Assembly (NCBI GenBank): GCA_964569185.1
Contig: CAZMTP010000001.1
Span: 57,500-121,499 of the forward strand
DNA from: DATIJP01 sp964569185
GTDB lineage: Bacteria; Chlamydiota; Chlamydiia; Chlamydiales; Rhabdochlamydiaceae
Length of the DNA: 64,000 nt
Direction: 5' to 3'
Part shown: positions 1-8,073 of the stretch, piece by piece
Numbering within the stretch: the stretch's first letter is position 1
Layout of the letters: the number at the start of each line of letters is the position of its first letter
Made by a program: the position numbers and the translations under genes
The notes under the pieces: model-generated
Databases searched by the model: none
Told to the model about the DNA's origin: nothing
The model's input: only the letters and a program-made list of their open reading frames with translations

Positions 1-1
1 T

Positions 2-295
2 GTAACGCTAAAAAATCTGCTTACTAATCAGGAAAATAAAAGAGAGGCAGGGGGCGTTTTCTTTGCAATTGGATTTGATCCCAATGTGAAATTTTTAAAG
101 GGCCAATTGAAACTGGAAGAGAATCTATACATCAAGGTGAAGCCAGGCACGACGCAGACAAGTGTGGAAGCGGTATTTGCTTGTGGGGATGTCCAGGATC
201 ATGTCTATAGACAAGCGATCACAGCAGCGGGTACAGGCTGCATGGCGGCACTGGATGCAGAGCGCTGGCTTTCCCATCATGGTCTGATCGATTAA
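2..295 (+). CDS. trxB: Thioredoxin reductase, C-terminal part (cut by window start)
   Basis: The open frame enters from the window edge and encodes the last 97 residues of a flavoprotein disulfide reductase. TrxB uses NADPH to reduce thioredoxin in the cytoplasm. What is visible is the FAD-binding closing segment: FACGDVQDHVYRQA followed by ITAAGTGCMAALDAERWL, which matches the TrxB signature in which the Asp contacts FAD and the RQA motif packs on the flavin. The catalytic CxxC lies upstream, outside the window. The next gene begins 4 bases after the stop, so co-transcription is likely. Ferredoxin-NADP reductases of TrxB type share this tail, but the wording is closest to true TrxB. Confidence 0.93.
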   Translation, partial: VTLKNLLTNQENKREAGGVFFAIGFDPNVKFLKGQLKLEENLYIKVKPGTTQTSVEAVFACGDVQDHVYRQAITAAGTGCMAALDAERWLSHHGLID

Positions 296-299
296 ATTT

Positions 300-1118
300 A
301 TGAAATGGATTTTATTGCTTTTGCCTTTGGGATTGAGCGCCATATCGATACCTATGCCCATGCAGATGGAGCCTTGGCTGGGCGATCCTTATGAATTTCA
401 AGCAGAAGTGACCTACTGCTATAGCCACTATCCCAATGTACAAAACGCAAGTGTGCCTCTAAACAAAGCTTCCAATGACCAGTTAGTGGCCGGTTCCATT
501 GAATGGTGTTTGCAACGATGGGATTTTGAACTCGAAGCAGAGTTTGTTAATACGCCAAGACAGTCTTGGGGTTACCGTGCCGCTGCTGCACAAATCCGTT
601 ATTTGTGGCTTGATGATGTGGCATGCGATCCCATCAGCTTGATTACAGGCTGTATTGTGCAAAATACCAATTCGCGCAGTTTGAAAGATGTGAGTTGTCC
701 CTACCATGCCAATATGAACTTTGAGCTGAATGCCACAGCGGGCAAAGAATGGTATCGGGATACTGAGTGGCTTTGGCGCTGTTATGGATTTTTAGGCGCT
801 GGCATAGGCAATAGAGGCTCTCCCTGGCTGCGTGGACAGCTTTCTTTGGAAGGCAATATGGCCAGGCGCCATCAAGGACAGCTTTTTGCCTTGGGCTATT
901 TTGGATTCGGGGAGGAGACAAGAGTGAACACTGCCCATTTCCGTGGATGGGCCAAATTCCGCCACCAGTCAATTGATTTAGGGACAAGTTATCGCTATCT
1001 GTTCGATTGCTGGGGGAATCTTGCCTTAGATCTTAGTTATCGTGTCTTTGCACGCACCTTTCCAAAGCAGCTTTTTGCTATTTCTTTGACCTATACTCTG
1101 CCTTTCTCTGCTTTCTAG
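300..1118 (+). CDS. Predicted secreted outer-membrane beta-barrel protein, unknown function
   Basis: A 272-residue protein with a clear signal peptide (MKWILLLLPLGLSAISIP) and no cytoplasmic domain I recognise. The mature part alternates hydrophobic and polar residues, is rich in Trp, Tyr and Phe (for example IRYLWLDD, FLGAGIGNRGSPW, LDLSYRVFARTF) and ends in a strand closing on Phe (SLTYTLPFSAF), as many outer-membrane barrels do. It contains eight or so Cys, which would suit the disulfide-crosslinked chlamydial outer envelope. It starts 4 bases after trxB. The family is not recognised; a porin-like role is inference from composition and the C-terminal Phe only. Confidence 0.75.
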   Translation: MKWILLLLPLGLSAISIPMPMQMEPWLGDPYEFQAEVTYCYSHYPNVQNASVPLNKASNDQLVAGSIEWCLQRWDFELEAEFVNTPRQSWGYRAAAAQIRYLWLDDVACDPISLITGCIVQNTNSRSLKDVSCPYHANMNFELNATAGKEWYRDTEWLWRCYGFLGAGIGNRGSPWLRGQLSLEGNMARRHQGQLFALGYFGFGEETRVNTAHFRGWAKFRHQSIDLGTSYRYLFDCWGNLALDLSYRVFARTFPKQLFAISLTYTLPFSAF

Positions 1119-1119
1119 T

Positions 1120-1506
1120 TTATGACCAAATAGCAACCGCTGTCACATATGATTTACAATGGCTGATCGAAAGAGAGATAGTGGGGTGATGGAATTTTGC
1201 ATTTAACCTTTCAGAAAGGGTAGCCATGGGGCGGCCCTCGCCATTGGCAAGAATTTCAATGTCGAGCCAGGAGAGCTGCTCTCCAAAGCCGGTGCCCAGC
1301 GCTTTGGCAATCGCTTCTTTGGCTGCAAAACGGCCTGCAAAGCGTGGCGCAGAATCTTGATGATTTAAGCAATACTCTTGCTCTTTAGGAGTGAAAATCC
1401 GGTCTAAAAAACGCCTGCCATGGGCCTTGATGCTATCACGGATCCGGTCAATTTCAATAATGTCATTGCCAACACCTAAAATAGAAGGACGCTTATCTTG
1501 GGGCAT
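1120..1506 (-). CDS. acpS: Holo-[acyl-carrier-protein] synthase
   Basis: AcpS transfers 4'-phosphopantetheine from CoA to the serine of apo-ACP, activating fatty acid synthesis. The 128-residue product has the two family motifs: GVGNDIIEIDRI near the N terminus, with the metal-binding Asp, and FAGRFAAKEAIAKALGTG (F..R.A.KEA..KALG) in the middle. The chosen start, MPQDKRPSILGVGND, gives the usual family length of about 125; the frame stays open further upstream to 1554 but that extension is basic and lies inside the preceding gene. It overlaps the 3' end of the upstream PIN-TRAM gene by 14 bases, which suggests translational coupling. It converges with the barrel gene, one base separating the two stops. 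Confidence 0.95.
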   Translation of the reverse strand: MPQDKRPSILGVGNDIIEIDRIRDSIKAHGRRFLDRIFTPKEQEYCLNHQDSAPRFAGRFAAKEAIAKALGTGFGEQLSWLDIEILANGEGRPMATLSERLNAKFHHPTISLSISHCKSYVTAVAIWS

Positions 1507-2569
1507 CTTCGGGTTCTTCCTCGTAAACCTTAAACGAATCGTCTTCCAGCGCATTACAGAAGATCATACGTCCTGACGAGGTATGTTTTACTGAAAGCAC
1601 CTGAGTATCGATCGTCTCCCCAATATAATCGCCACCGCCATTGACTACAACCATTGTTCCATCATCTAAATAGCCCACCCCTTGACGCGGCTCTTTACCA
1701 TAACGTTGAATTTTAATTTTGATATATTCGCCTGTTTGCATGAATGGCTTTAAAGCATGGGAAAGGGTATGGATATTGATGATGCGGATGCCTTCGATAG
1801 TGGCAATCTGAATGCGGCTCACATCAGCGGTGAGCAGATTCGCATCTAAAAGCCGCGAAAGTCGGACCAGCTTGCTAAAGGGCTCTTTCACATCTTGAAA
1901 ATCGGTTTCATTAATACGTATTTCTAAATTAGGGATGGATTCCAGCTTCTTAATTGTTTCTAGACAGCGGCGCGCTTTGGCTTTTGTCAATTCATCTCCT
2001 GTTTCAGATTGGACGTACAGTTCTTTGATTAAAAATCGGGGGACGATGAGCTGGTGGTCCAAAAGACCTGTGGCTGCCACATCGATAATACGGGCATCGC
2101 TTAAAATGGACCCATCGATCAGAAGATCTTTCTTTTTCTGCGCTACAGAGATGAACTTCACAAAAGGAATACTCACATAGATCTCATCGGCAGCCCTTAA
2201 CGTCATAATACTGCCCAGGTAGGTGCCAAAGAGGATCAGGCCTGTTTTAATCAGTGCAATTACATAAGAAGGCGCCATTGCGCTGATCTGGCTGACTTCT
2301 AAGATAGAATGGAAAATTAAAATGAGCGCTTGCCCCATCAAGTAGCCAATAAAGATCCCTAAAATGGCAATATTAATGGCCCGTAGATTGAATTTTCTAA
2401 AACAGAATTCAAACCCCATTAACAGGCCGCCAAAACAGAGACCGCATCCAACACCAATGGCTGCCTTTTGTAAAATATTTTCTAAAGGCAACGACAGCGT
2501 TAAAGTAGTCATGAAAAGAACGCTTAGCAACGAAAAGAACAATCTTAAAAAGGACAAAGAAATGTTCAT
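1493..2569 (-). CDS. Membrane PIN-TRAM domain protein (YacL-like)
   Basis: A 358-residue protein built like Bacillus YacL. The first 130 residues hold about four membrane segments (for example AILGIFIGYLMGQALILIF and ALIKTGLILFGTYLGSIM). They are followed by a PIN nuclease-like domain starting at LLIDGSILSDARIID, with Asp residues at the expected metal-binding places and a later LLDANLLTADVSRI. A C-terminal TRAM domain follows (IKIKIQRYGKEPRQGVGYLDDG). PIN domains cleave RNA and TRAM domains bind RNA, so a membrane-tethered RNA-processing role is plausible, but the true substrate of this family is not established. It is transcribed with acpS, which overlaps its 3' end. Confidence 0.88.
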   Translation of the reverse strand: MNISLSFLRLFFSLLSVLFMTTLTLSLPLENILQKAAIGVGCGLCFGGLLMGFEFCFRKFNLRAINIAILGIFIGYLMGQALILIFHSILEVSQISAMAPSYVIALIKTGLILFGTYLGSIMTLRAADEIYVSIPFVKFISVAQKKKDLLIDGSILSDARIIDVAATGLLDHQLIVPRFLIKELYVQSETGDELTKAKARRCLETIKKLESIPNLEIRINETDFQDVKEPFSKLVRLSRLLDANLLTADVSRIQIATIEGIRIINIHTLSHALKPFMQTGEYIKIKIQRYGKEPRQGVGYLDDGTMVVVNGGGDYIGETIDTQVLSVKHTSSGRMIFCNALEDDSFKVYEEEPEDAPR

Positions 2570-2701
2570 AAAACCCCACTTATAGATATAATCCAGGAAT
2601 TAAGGCCTGGAAAAAACTTTTAAACTTTAATTCAGGGACAAATTCTACTCAATCGCCGATTCTAATGCATAGAAATTTTTTTGTCGATTGATAGAATTAA
2701 A

Positions 2702-3562
2702 ATGGGTGCAATGATGCAAAAAAAATTTATATTTTGGGATCCTTCTCCAGAACTTTTCTCTTTCCCTATTCCGGTATTGGACCGACCGATTCTCTGGTAT
2801 GGATTTTTTTTCGCCTTAGGATTTCTGATTGCTTATTGGTTATTTTCTTTTTCACTACGAAAATATTTAGCTTCGCATCAAGTAGATCTAAAAGAGAGCA
2901 ATCAGCTGCTTGAGAAAACAGGATTTTACATCCTTATTGGAGCCGTGATTGGCGCGCGTGTGGGCGATCTACTTTTCTATCAAGATTGGGTGCAAAATTT
3001 ACACCATCCACTCTCCATGATTAAATTTTGGGAGGGAGGGCTTGCTAGCCATGGGGGTGCCGCTGGCATTGCCATTGCACTTTGTATTCTATGGAAAAAA
3101 GTGGGCGCTAAATTTCCTGCATTGACTTGGAGAAAACTTTTAGATCTTATTGTTGTGCCCACCTGTGTGGCCGCAGGCATGATCCGTATCGGAAACTTTA
3201 TGAATCAGGAGATTTTAGGCACGCCAACCCAACTGCCTTGGGCTGTTATTTTTGGCCATCCCATGGATGGGTCATTGCCGATTCCGCGCCACCCCGTCCA
3301 AATTTACGAGGGGCTATTTTATTTCACGCTTTTTGCTGTACTTTCAATTATAGCGCGCAGAACGGTGCGCGATGGATTCATTAGTGGCCTATTTTTCACT
3401 TCACTGTTTACTTTTCGCTTTGTGATTGAATTTTTCAAGGCACCCCAGAGTGCATTACTCAGCTTCCATGCTCTTCTCGACATGGGACAAATCCTCAGTC
3501 TTCCTTTTATCGTCTTTGGTTTGTATTTATTGAAAAAGAAGCTCGGGTACAGGCACGATTAA
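2702..3562 (+). CDS. lgt: Prolipoprotein diacylglyceryl transferase
   Basis: Lgt attaches diacylglycerol from phosphatidylglycerol to the lipobox cysteine of prolipoproteins in the inner membrane. The protein has about seven membrane segments and the family motifs in order: WEGGLASHGGAAG (the essential His-Gly-Gly), MIRIGNFMNQEILG (the Lgt signature RxGNFxNxE), and RHPVQIYEG. I chose ATG 2702 (MGAMMQKKF); a TTG seven codons upstream is in frame, and ATGs at 2711 and 2714 are alternatives, since no clear Shine-Dalgarno decides. A substrate lipoprotein with lipobox LVGC is encoded at 20879-21550. The gene converges with the 534-residue unknown gene, 5 bases apart. Confidence 0.96.
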   Translation: MGAMMQKKFIFWDPSPELFSFPIPVLDRPILWYGFFFALGFLIAYWLFSFSLRKYLASHQVDLKESNQLLEKTGFYILIGAVIGARVGDLLFYQDWVQNLHHPLSMIKFWEGGLASHGGAAGIAIALCILWKKVGAKFPALTWRKLLDLIVVPTCVAAGMIRIGNFMNQEILGTPTQLPWAVIFGHPMDGSLPIPRHPVQIYEGLFYFTLFAVLSIIARRTVRDGFISGLFFTSLFTFRFVIEFFKAPQSALLSFHALLDMGQILSLPFIVFGLYLLKKKLGYRHD

Positions 3563-3567
3563 AAATT

Positions 3568-5172
3568 TTATTTATTGAGTAGGGATTGAGCTTTGAGTTG
3601 GTCGAAGGGGACCAGCGGGAGCATGCGGCGGCAAACCTGCTCGAGTTGCTTGAGTGTCTGCTCTTTGTCTGTGCAGCAAGAGAGTAGGTAGGCGCCATGC
3701 CATTTGAGAAAGCGGTCAAAAGAAGACTCCTCAGGGCGGCTGCAATGGGTATACCAGGTATATTTGAAGAGGGTCCAAATGCGCGAGGTAATCTGCAGCG
3801 CATAAGCGGCAAGGCGCGGATACTTTTGCAGATAAGCTTGGCAAATTTCACTCACAAATTGCTCATAAGAAAGCAACGCCTGATTTTTCAAATCGCCCGA
3901 TTTTTGCGTGATCAATTTCAGCAGCGGCATCTCATGGTTTAGATGGACCCAGCGCAGCAACATATCGCTTTGCATGGTCCAGACATGGATCTTACTATCG
4001 ATTTCATTGATATTCTGATGTAAAGAAAGCTCTTTGATTTTTTTGAAAAAAGAGACTACTTCTGCAATCACTTGGGAAAAATTAAGATGGGGATCATCAA
4101 TTAAGATCGTGGCAATCTCTTCTTCAATTTTTTGTCCAATGCGGTAGGGCAGCCCCTCTAAAATGCCCTCTGTTTCGCTAATGATTTTCCAAAGAATGAT
4201 CTCTAACTGTTCTAATGGGCAATTGAGTGTGCAATGCGTCATGATCTGTCTGATGATTTCAGGATGCTCCATTTTTTGGTAAAGGGCGATCTGTTCTTTT
4301 AAAGAGTGGAGAAGCGCCTGTTTGTCATCCGTTGAAAACTGGGTGTGGAAGGGCAAAGAAGGATAGAGTTTCTCTGCTAAAAGCGCGCTGAGGTTAGAGG
4401 TGAGCCTTTCCATTGAGGTGAAAGCGGGCAAATCATGTAAATACTGGAGCGCTTCTTTCACTTGATAAGAGAGCTCTTTTTGCGCGATTTGAGGATTTTT
4501 TGCACTGATCTCTAAGATGGTCTTCACAATGAGCTTATCAATTTTACTATATTCGTCGTATGGGCTCTTATAATGTTGCGGATTTAAATTGGGAATCAGA
4601 TGTCTTTGGATCGACCAGATCATCTGTGTGAGCTCTTCTAATTTGGGCCGCACGCCATCCACTGTGGCAATGCATTCGCTCATTTTTAACGCAAGCTGAT
4701 GGGCAAAATGGTAAGGATGGATATGACAGGTGTTCTTCAGTTGAGGAAGCGATTTGAGATTTTCTTTAATAAAAAAGGAGATGTTGAGTTTTCCGGCCTG
4801 TGTAAGCGCCTCTTTTTGGTGCTGAATTTGCTGCGAATAAAAGGCTACCTTTTCCCACGTTTTTTTCAGTGCGGAGATCCCTAAACGGTATTGGGGGAAT
4901 TTTTGTTGGAATTCAGGTGTGATTTTAAGCAGTAGCTCATCTTGCAGCTTTACAGACCACTTTTTGCTGTTTCCACAATGGCGCATCTCTTGTTTGACTT
5001 TTTGCGATAAGAATAGGTTGAGCTCGGAAAATGGATCATGAAAATCAGCCGTCTCATCGATCGAATTTAAAAGATCCTTCACAAAGAGAGATTTTTTAGA
5101 AGAGAAGCGCACGCTGCTCTTCTCATTCCAGAAACTTTCTTGGGTGGGGCGTGGATTTGTTTTTCTTGCCAT
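3568..5172 (-). CDS. Unknown 534-residue, largely helical protein
   Basis: I do not recognise the family. The protein has no signal peptide and no membrane segment. It starts with a basic, Ser/Thr/Lys-rich stretch (MARKTNPRPTQESFWNEKSS) and is then predicted to be mostly alpha-helical, with many Leu/Ile heptad-like stretches, His-rich patches and Cys spread throughout (for example SCCTDKEQTLKQLEQVCRR near the end). Such size and composition recall chlamydial proteins of unknown function and secreted effectors, but that is only an impression. It is transcribed divergently from ssb, with 159 A+T-rich bases between the two starts, and converges on lgt. Confidence 0.8.
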   Translation of the reverse strand: MARKTNPRPTQESFWNEKSSVRFSSKKSLFVKDLLNSIDETADFHDPFSELNLFLSQKVKQEMRHCGNSKKWSVKLQDELLLKITPEFQQKFPQYRLGISALKKTWEKVAFYSQQIQHQKEALTQAGKLNISFFIKENLKSLPQLKNTCHIHPYHFAHQLALKMSECIATVDGVRPKLEELTQMIWSIQRHLIPNLNPQHYKSPYDEYSKIDKLIVKTILEISAKNPQIAQKELSYQVKEALQYLHDLPAFTSMERLTSNLSALLAEKLYPSLPFHTQFSTDDKQALLHSLKEQIALYQKMEHPEIIRQIMTHCTLNCPLEQLEIILWKIISETEGILEGLPYRIGQKIEEEIATILIDDPHLNFSQVIAEVVSFFKKIKELSLHQNINEIDSKIHVWTMQSDMLLRWVHLNHEMPLLKLITQKSGDLKNQALLSYEQFVSEICQAYLQKYPRLAAYALQITSRIWTLFKYTWYTHCSRPEESSFDRFLKWHGAYLLSCCTDKEQTLKQLEQVCRRMLPLVPFDQLKAQSLLNK

Positions 5173-5318
5173 ACTTTTTTAAGATAAAAATTTTTTTAAA
5201 CCGTAAATTCCACGTCTATAGTATTAAATTTTTTTTGTCTATAAATAATTTTTTTGAAAAGGAACATTTCCCTTATTTCTTTAAATTTTTTACAATGTCG
5301 AAAGCGTTACACATATAA

Positions 5319-5325
5319 AGGGAGG
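5319..5325 (+). promoter_or_regulatory. Ribosome binding site that fixes the ssb start
   Basis: AGGGAGG lies 6 bases before ATG 5332. The reading frame is open upstream to 5254, but this strong Shine-Dalgarno and the normal SSB N terminus (MNNATIAGHLG) place the start at 5332. Confidence 0.85.
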
Positions 5326-5331
5326 ACGGAT

Positions 5332-5763
5332 ATGAACAATGCAACCATCGCAGGCCATTTAGGGGCAGACCCTGAAGTGCGCTTCACATCATCGGGACAG
5401 AAAGTGACCACGTTAAGAGTGGCCGCACGGGCACGCCGTTCGGGCAAAGAAGAGACTATTTGGTGGAAAGTCACTGTATGGGGAGAGCAATTTGACAAAA
5501 TGATCCCTTATTTTAAAAAAGGCAGTCCAATCATTGTATTTGGTGAGCTGAATAAGCCTGAAATTTTTACCAATCGCGAAGGACAGCCGCAAGTGTCGAT
5601 GAGCATGACAGCTGTGAATTTGCAATTTAGTCCTTTTGGACGGCCTGATAGCAGCCACGCCTCTTCTTCACATGATCAAGGGGAAGAAATGGCACTTGCT
5701 GGCGGTTCCAAAGAGCAGGGACAAGGCAAACAAGAGATAGGCGATGAGGAGATTCCTTTCTGA
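5332..5763 (+). CDS. ssb: Single-stranded DNA-binding protein
   Basis: A 143-residue SSB. Residues 1-105 form the OB fold: MNNATIAGHLGADPEVRFT, then WWKVTVWGEQFDKMIPYFKKG. A short flexible Gln/Gly/Ser-rich linker follows, and the protein ends in the acidic tip GDEEIPF, the docking peptide for partner proteins (E. coli ends DDDIPF). SSB coats single-stranded DNA at replication forks and repair sites. Its stop overlaps the pepA start (TGATG), so the two are translated from one message. The ssb-pepA pairing is the same as I recall for C. trachomatis CT044-CT045. Confidence 0.96.
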   Translation: MNNATIAGHLGADPEVRFTSSGQKVTTLRVAARARRSGKEETIWWKVTVWGEQFDKMIPYFKKGSPIIVFGELNKPEIFTNREGQPQVSMSMTAVNLQFSPFGRPDSSHASSSHDQGEEMALAGGSKEQGQGKQEIGDEEIPF

Positions 5764-7229
5764 TGAAACTTTCTTCAACAAGTTTTAAAGAGCGGCCAAA
5801 AGCAGACGCAATCGTGCTTCCTTTTTGGCAGGTAAAAAAAGGGGCTGAGGCCGCTTTTTCAGATAAAGAATTTGCTGCACTCTATGAATCTGTGCTAGAA
5901 ATGGGCGATTTTTCTGGAAAAGAGGGTGAGGTCTACTACGTCGTAGATGGCCGCGTGGAAAAACGGCTTGTTCTTTTAGGACTTGGAGAGGAAAAAAAAT
6001 GTGAGTCGGAGAGTTTAAGACGTTCGTATGGACATGCGGTGAAATTGCTTCGCAAAATAAAGGCAACAAAAGTAAACGTTCTTGTTCCTGCCATGAAAAA
6101 AGAGTGCTGCCGCGCTCTTTGCGATGGGCTCTTTCTTTCTAACTACTCTTTCAATGAAAATCGGCACGATACAAAAGAAGAACAGCCCCCTTTAATTAAA
6201 GAGTGTTGTTTTGTGGGGCTTAAAAAAGAGGGGTTTGCGCTCTGCCAAAAAAGTCTGACCATTGCTCATTCGGTCTATTATGCGCGCGATCTTGTCATCA
6301 ATAGTGCCGATGTTGTGACGCCTACTTTTTTAGCGCACAAAGCTAAAGAATTAGCTAAAGATTTTTCACCTATCAAAACAACAGTATTCAATCGCAAACA
6401 GATCCAGCAAGAAAAAATGGGGTTACTCGAGGCTGTGAGCCGTGGGGCCACAACTGAGCCTGCATTTATTCTCATTGAGTATCGTGGGAATCCACGCAGT
6501 AAAGAATTTACCGCGCTTGTGGGAAAGGGCATTACATTTGATACGGGCGGGCTGAATTTGAAGCCTGGGGCCAGTATGGAGACCATGCGCGAAGATATGT
6601 CAGGGGCAGCGGCTGTACTCGGGACGATCCGTACCGCGGCGCAGTTGAAATTAAAGCAGAATCTTCTGGGTGTCATCGCCTCTACAGAAAATGCAATTGG
6701 CCCTAATAGTTATAAAGTAGGGGATGTTTATAAAAGTCACAGTGGAACGACCGTTTATATTGCCGATACCGATGCAGAAGGCAGGTTAGTGCTTGCCGAT
6801 GCACTTTCCTATGCTCAAGAGAATTATTCACTAGCGCGTGCCATTGATTTAGCCACTTTGACAGGAGCTATTGTCGTTGCCCTGGGCGAAGAGGTGTCAG
6901 GACTTTTTTCTAATAATGATAAATTAGCTACTGCATTGTTTAATGCGGGCGAAGAGACGCATGAAAGGCTATGGCGCATGCCTCTTTATTCCGAATACAA
7001 AGAGCTTTTAAAGTCCAAATTTGCCGATATCAAAAATGCAGGCGGCAGACAGGCGGGATCGATCACAGCTGCCCTTTTTATAGAGCGATTTATAAAAAAA
7101 CAGCTGCCCTGGGCCCATCTGGATATTGCAGGGACAGCTTTTCCTTCTGAATTAAAATCTTACCAACCGGTCAATGCCACAGGCTTTGGCGTGCGGCTTT
7201 TGGTCCAATTTTTAGAAAATTTAAATTAA
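5763..7229 (+). CDS. pepA: Leucyl/cytosol aminopeptidase, family M17
   Basis: A 488-residue zinc/manganese aminopeptidase that removes N-terminal residues from peptides in the cytoplasm. The C-terminal catalytic domain carries GKGITFDTGG at 254-263 with the metal- and substrate-binding Lys and Asp, then MREDMSGAAAVLG with a metal Asp, and DTDAEGRLVLADAL at 335-348. The usual signature is NTDAEGRL; here the first residue is Asp rather than Asn, while the metal-binding Asp and Glu are present, so activity is expected. The N-terminal domain (about 1-160) is the less conserved macro-like domain. It is coupled to ssb upstream, and the pseudouridine synthase follows after 1 base. Confidence 0.96.
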   Translation: MKLSSTSFKERPKADAIVLPFWQVKKGAEAAFSDKEFAALYESVLEMGDFSGKEGEVYYVVDGRVEKRLVLLGLGEEKKCESESLRRSYGHAVKLLRKIKATKVNVLVPAMKKECCRALCDGLFLSNYSFNENRHDTKEEQPPLIKECCFVGLKKEGFALCQKSLTIAHSVYYARDLVINSADVVTPTFLAHKAKELAKDFSPIKTTVFNRKQIQQEKMGLLEAVSRGATTEPAFILIEYRGNPRSKEFTALVGKGITFDTGGLNLKPGASMETMREDMSGAAAVLGTIRTAAQLKLKQNLLGVIASTENAIGPNSYKVGDVYKSHSGTTVYIADTDAEGRLVLADALSYAQENYSLARAIDLATLTGAIVVALGEEVSGLFSNNDKLATALFNAGEETHERLWRMPLYSEYKELLKSKFADIKNAGGRQAGSITAALFIERFIKKQLPWAHLDIAGTAFPSELKSYQPVNATGFGVRLLVQFLENLN

Positions 7230-7230
7230 A

Positions 7231-8073
7231 ATGAAAACGTATCGCCTTCAGGTGACAGCCAAAGACCATGGGATGGGGCTTCTCTCATTTTTGCGTGATA
7301 AATGCAAAGGGCAGCAGCTCTCTGTCAAAGCGTTGAAAAGAGCGATTGATGGAAAGCAGTGCAGTGTGAACGGACGTGTCCAGTTTTTTTCCACGCATAC
7401 GCTTTCTACAGGAGACCGCATCGAATTACGCCTTTCTGAAGAGAAAAGAAATCCAAGTTCTCTGCAGACTCTATTTGAAGATGACTATTTACTGATCTGC
7501 AATAAACCGGCAGGGCTTGTCTGCACCCCTGATATTAATCGCTATTCTCTAGTGCACCGTTTAGATAAAGAAACTTCAGGAGTGCTGATTTTTGCAAAAG
7601 AGAGTCTTGTAGAAGAAAAAATGGCCGCTTTATTTGCCAAACGTCAAATGAAAAAGCAGTACTTGGCCATTGTAGATGGGCAGCTTCAGGATGAGGGCAA
7701 ATTGGACCATTTCTTGGTGCCTAAAACAAGTTTTGATGGCGCCGTTCTTTATGGACTTTCCAAAAAAAAGAATGGTAAAAGAGCCATTACATTTTGGAAA
7801 TGTTTAGAAAGGGGAGCTGATGCCTCTTTGGTCTCTATTGAGCCGATCACAGGACGGACCCATCAGATCCGTGTGCAGTTTGAGGTGCTTGGCCATCCGG
7901 TGCTTGGAGATTGGCACTATGCCGCGCAATTTCAATGTTCTTATCGTCCCGTACGTCATCTGCTCCATAGTTATCAGATCCAATTTGTCCATCCTATTAC
8001 TGGCAAAAATATGGACGTGATCGCCCCGTTGCCTCAAGACTTTTTAGAGGCTAAAACCGCCTTGAATTTATGA
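7231..8073 (+). CDS. RNA pseudouridine synthase, RluA family with S4 domain
   Basis: A 280-residue enzyme that isomerises uridine to pseudouridine in rRNA or tRNA. An S4 RNA-binding domain covers about residues 15-70 (SVKALKRAIDGKQCSVNG). The catalytic core carries HRLDKETSG at 109-117, with Asp112 the expected nucleophile, and later ITGRTHQIRVQFEVLGHP, both standard for RluA/RluC/RluD enzymes. The exact target uridines cannot be told from sequence. It starts 1 base after pepA, and its last 4 bases overlap the start of waaC, so ssb-pepA-rlu-waaC looks like one transcription unit. Confidence 0.92.
   Translation: MKTYRLQVTAKDHGMGLLSFLRDKCKGQQLSVKALKRAIDGKQCSVNGRVQFFSTHTLSTGDRIELRLSEEKRNPSSLQTLFEDDYLLICNKPAGLVCTPDINRYSLVHRLDKETSGVLIFAKESLVEEKMAALFAKRQMKKQYLAIVDGQLQDEGKLDHFLVPKTSFDGAVLYGLSKKKNGKRAITFWKCLERGADASLVSIEPITGRTHQIRVQFEVLGHPVLGDWHYAAQFQCSYRPVRHLLHSYQIQFVHPITGKNMDVIAPLPQDFLEAKTALNL

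Noticed and set aside
1507..1554. Longer start for acpS
   Set aside because: The extension lies inside the PIN-TRAM gene and lacks family similarity; MPQDKRPSILGVGND is the normal start.
6763..6810. Inactivated pepA because NTDAEGRL reads DTDAEGRL
   Set aside because: The changed residue is not a metal ligand; all metal-binding Asp, Glu and Lys are in place.
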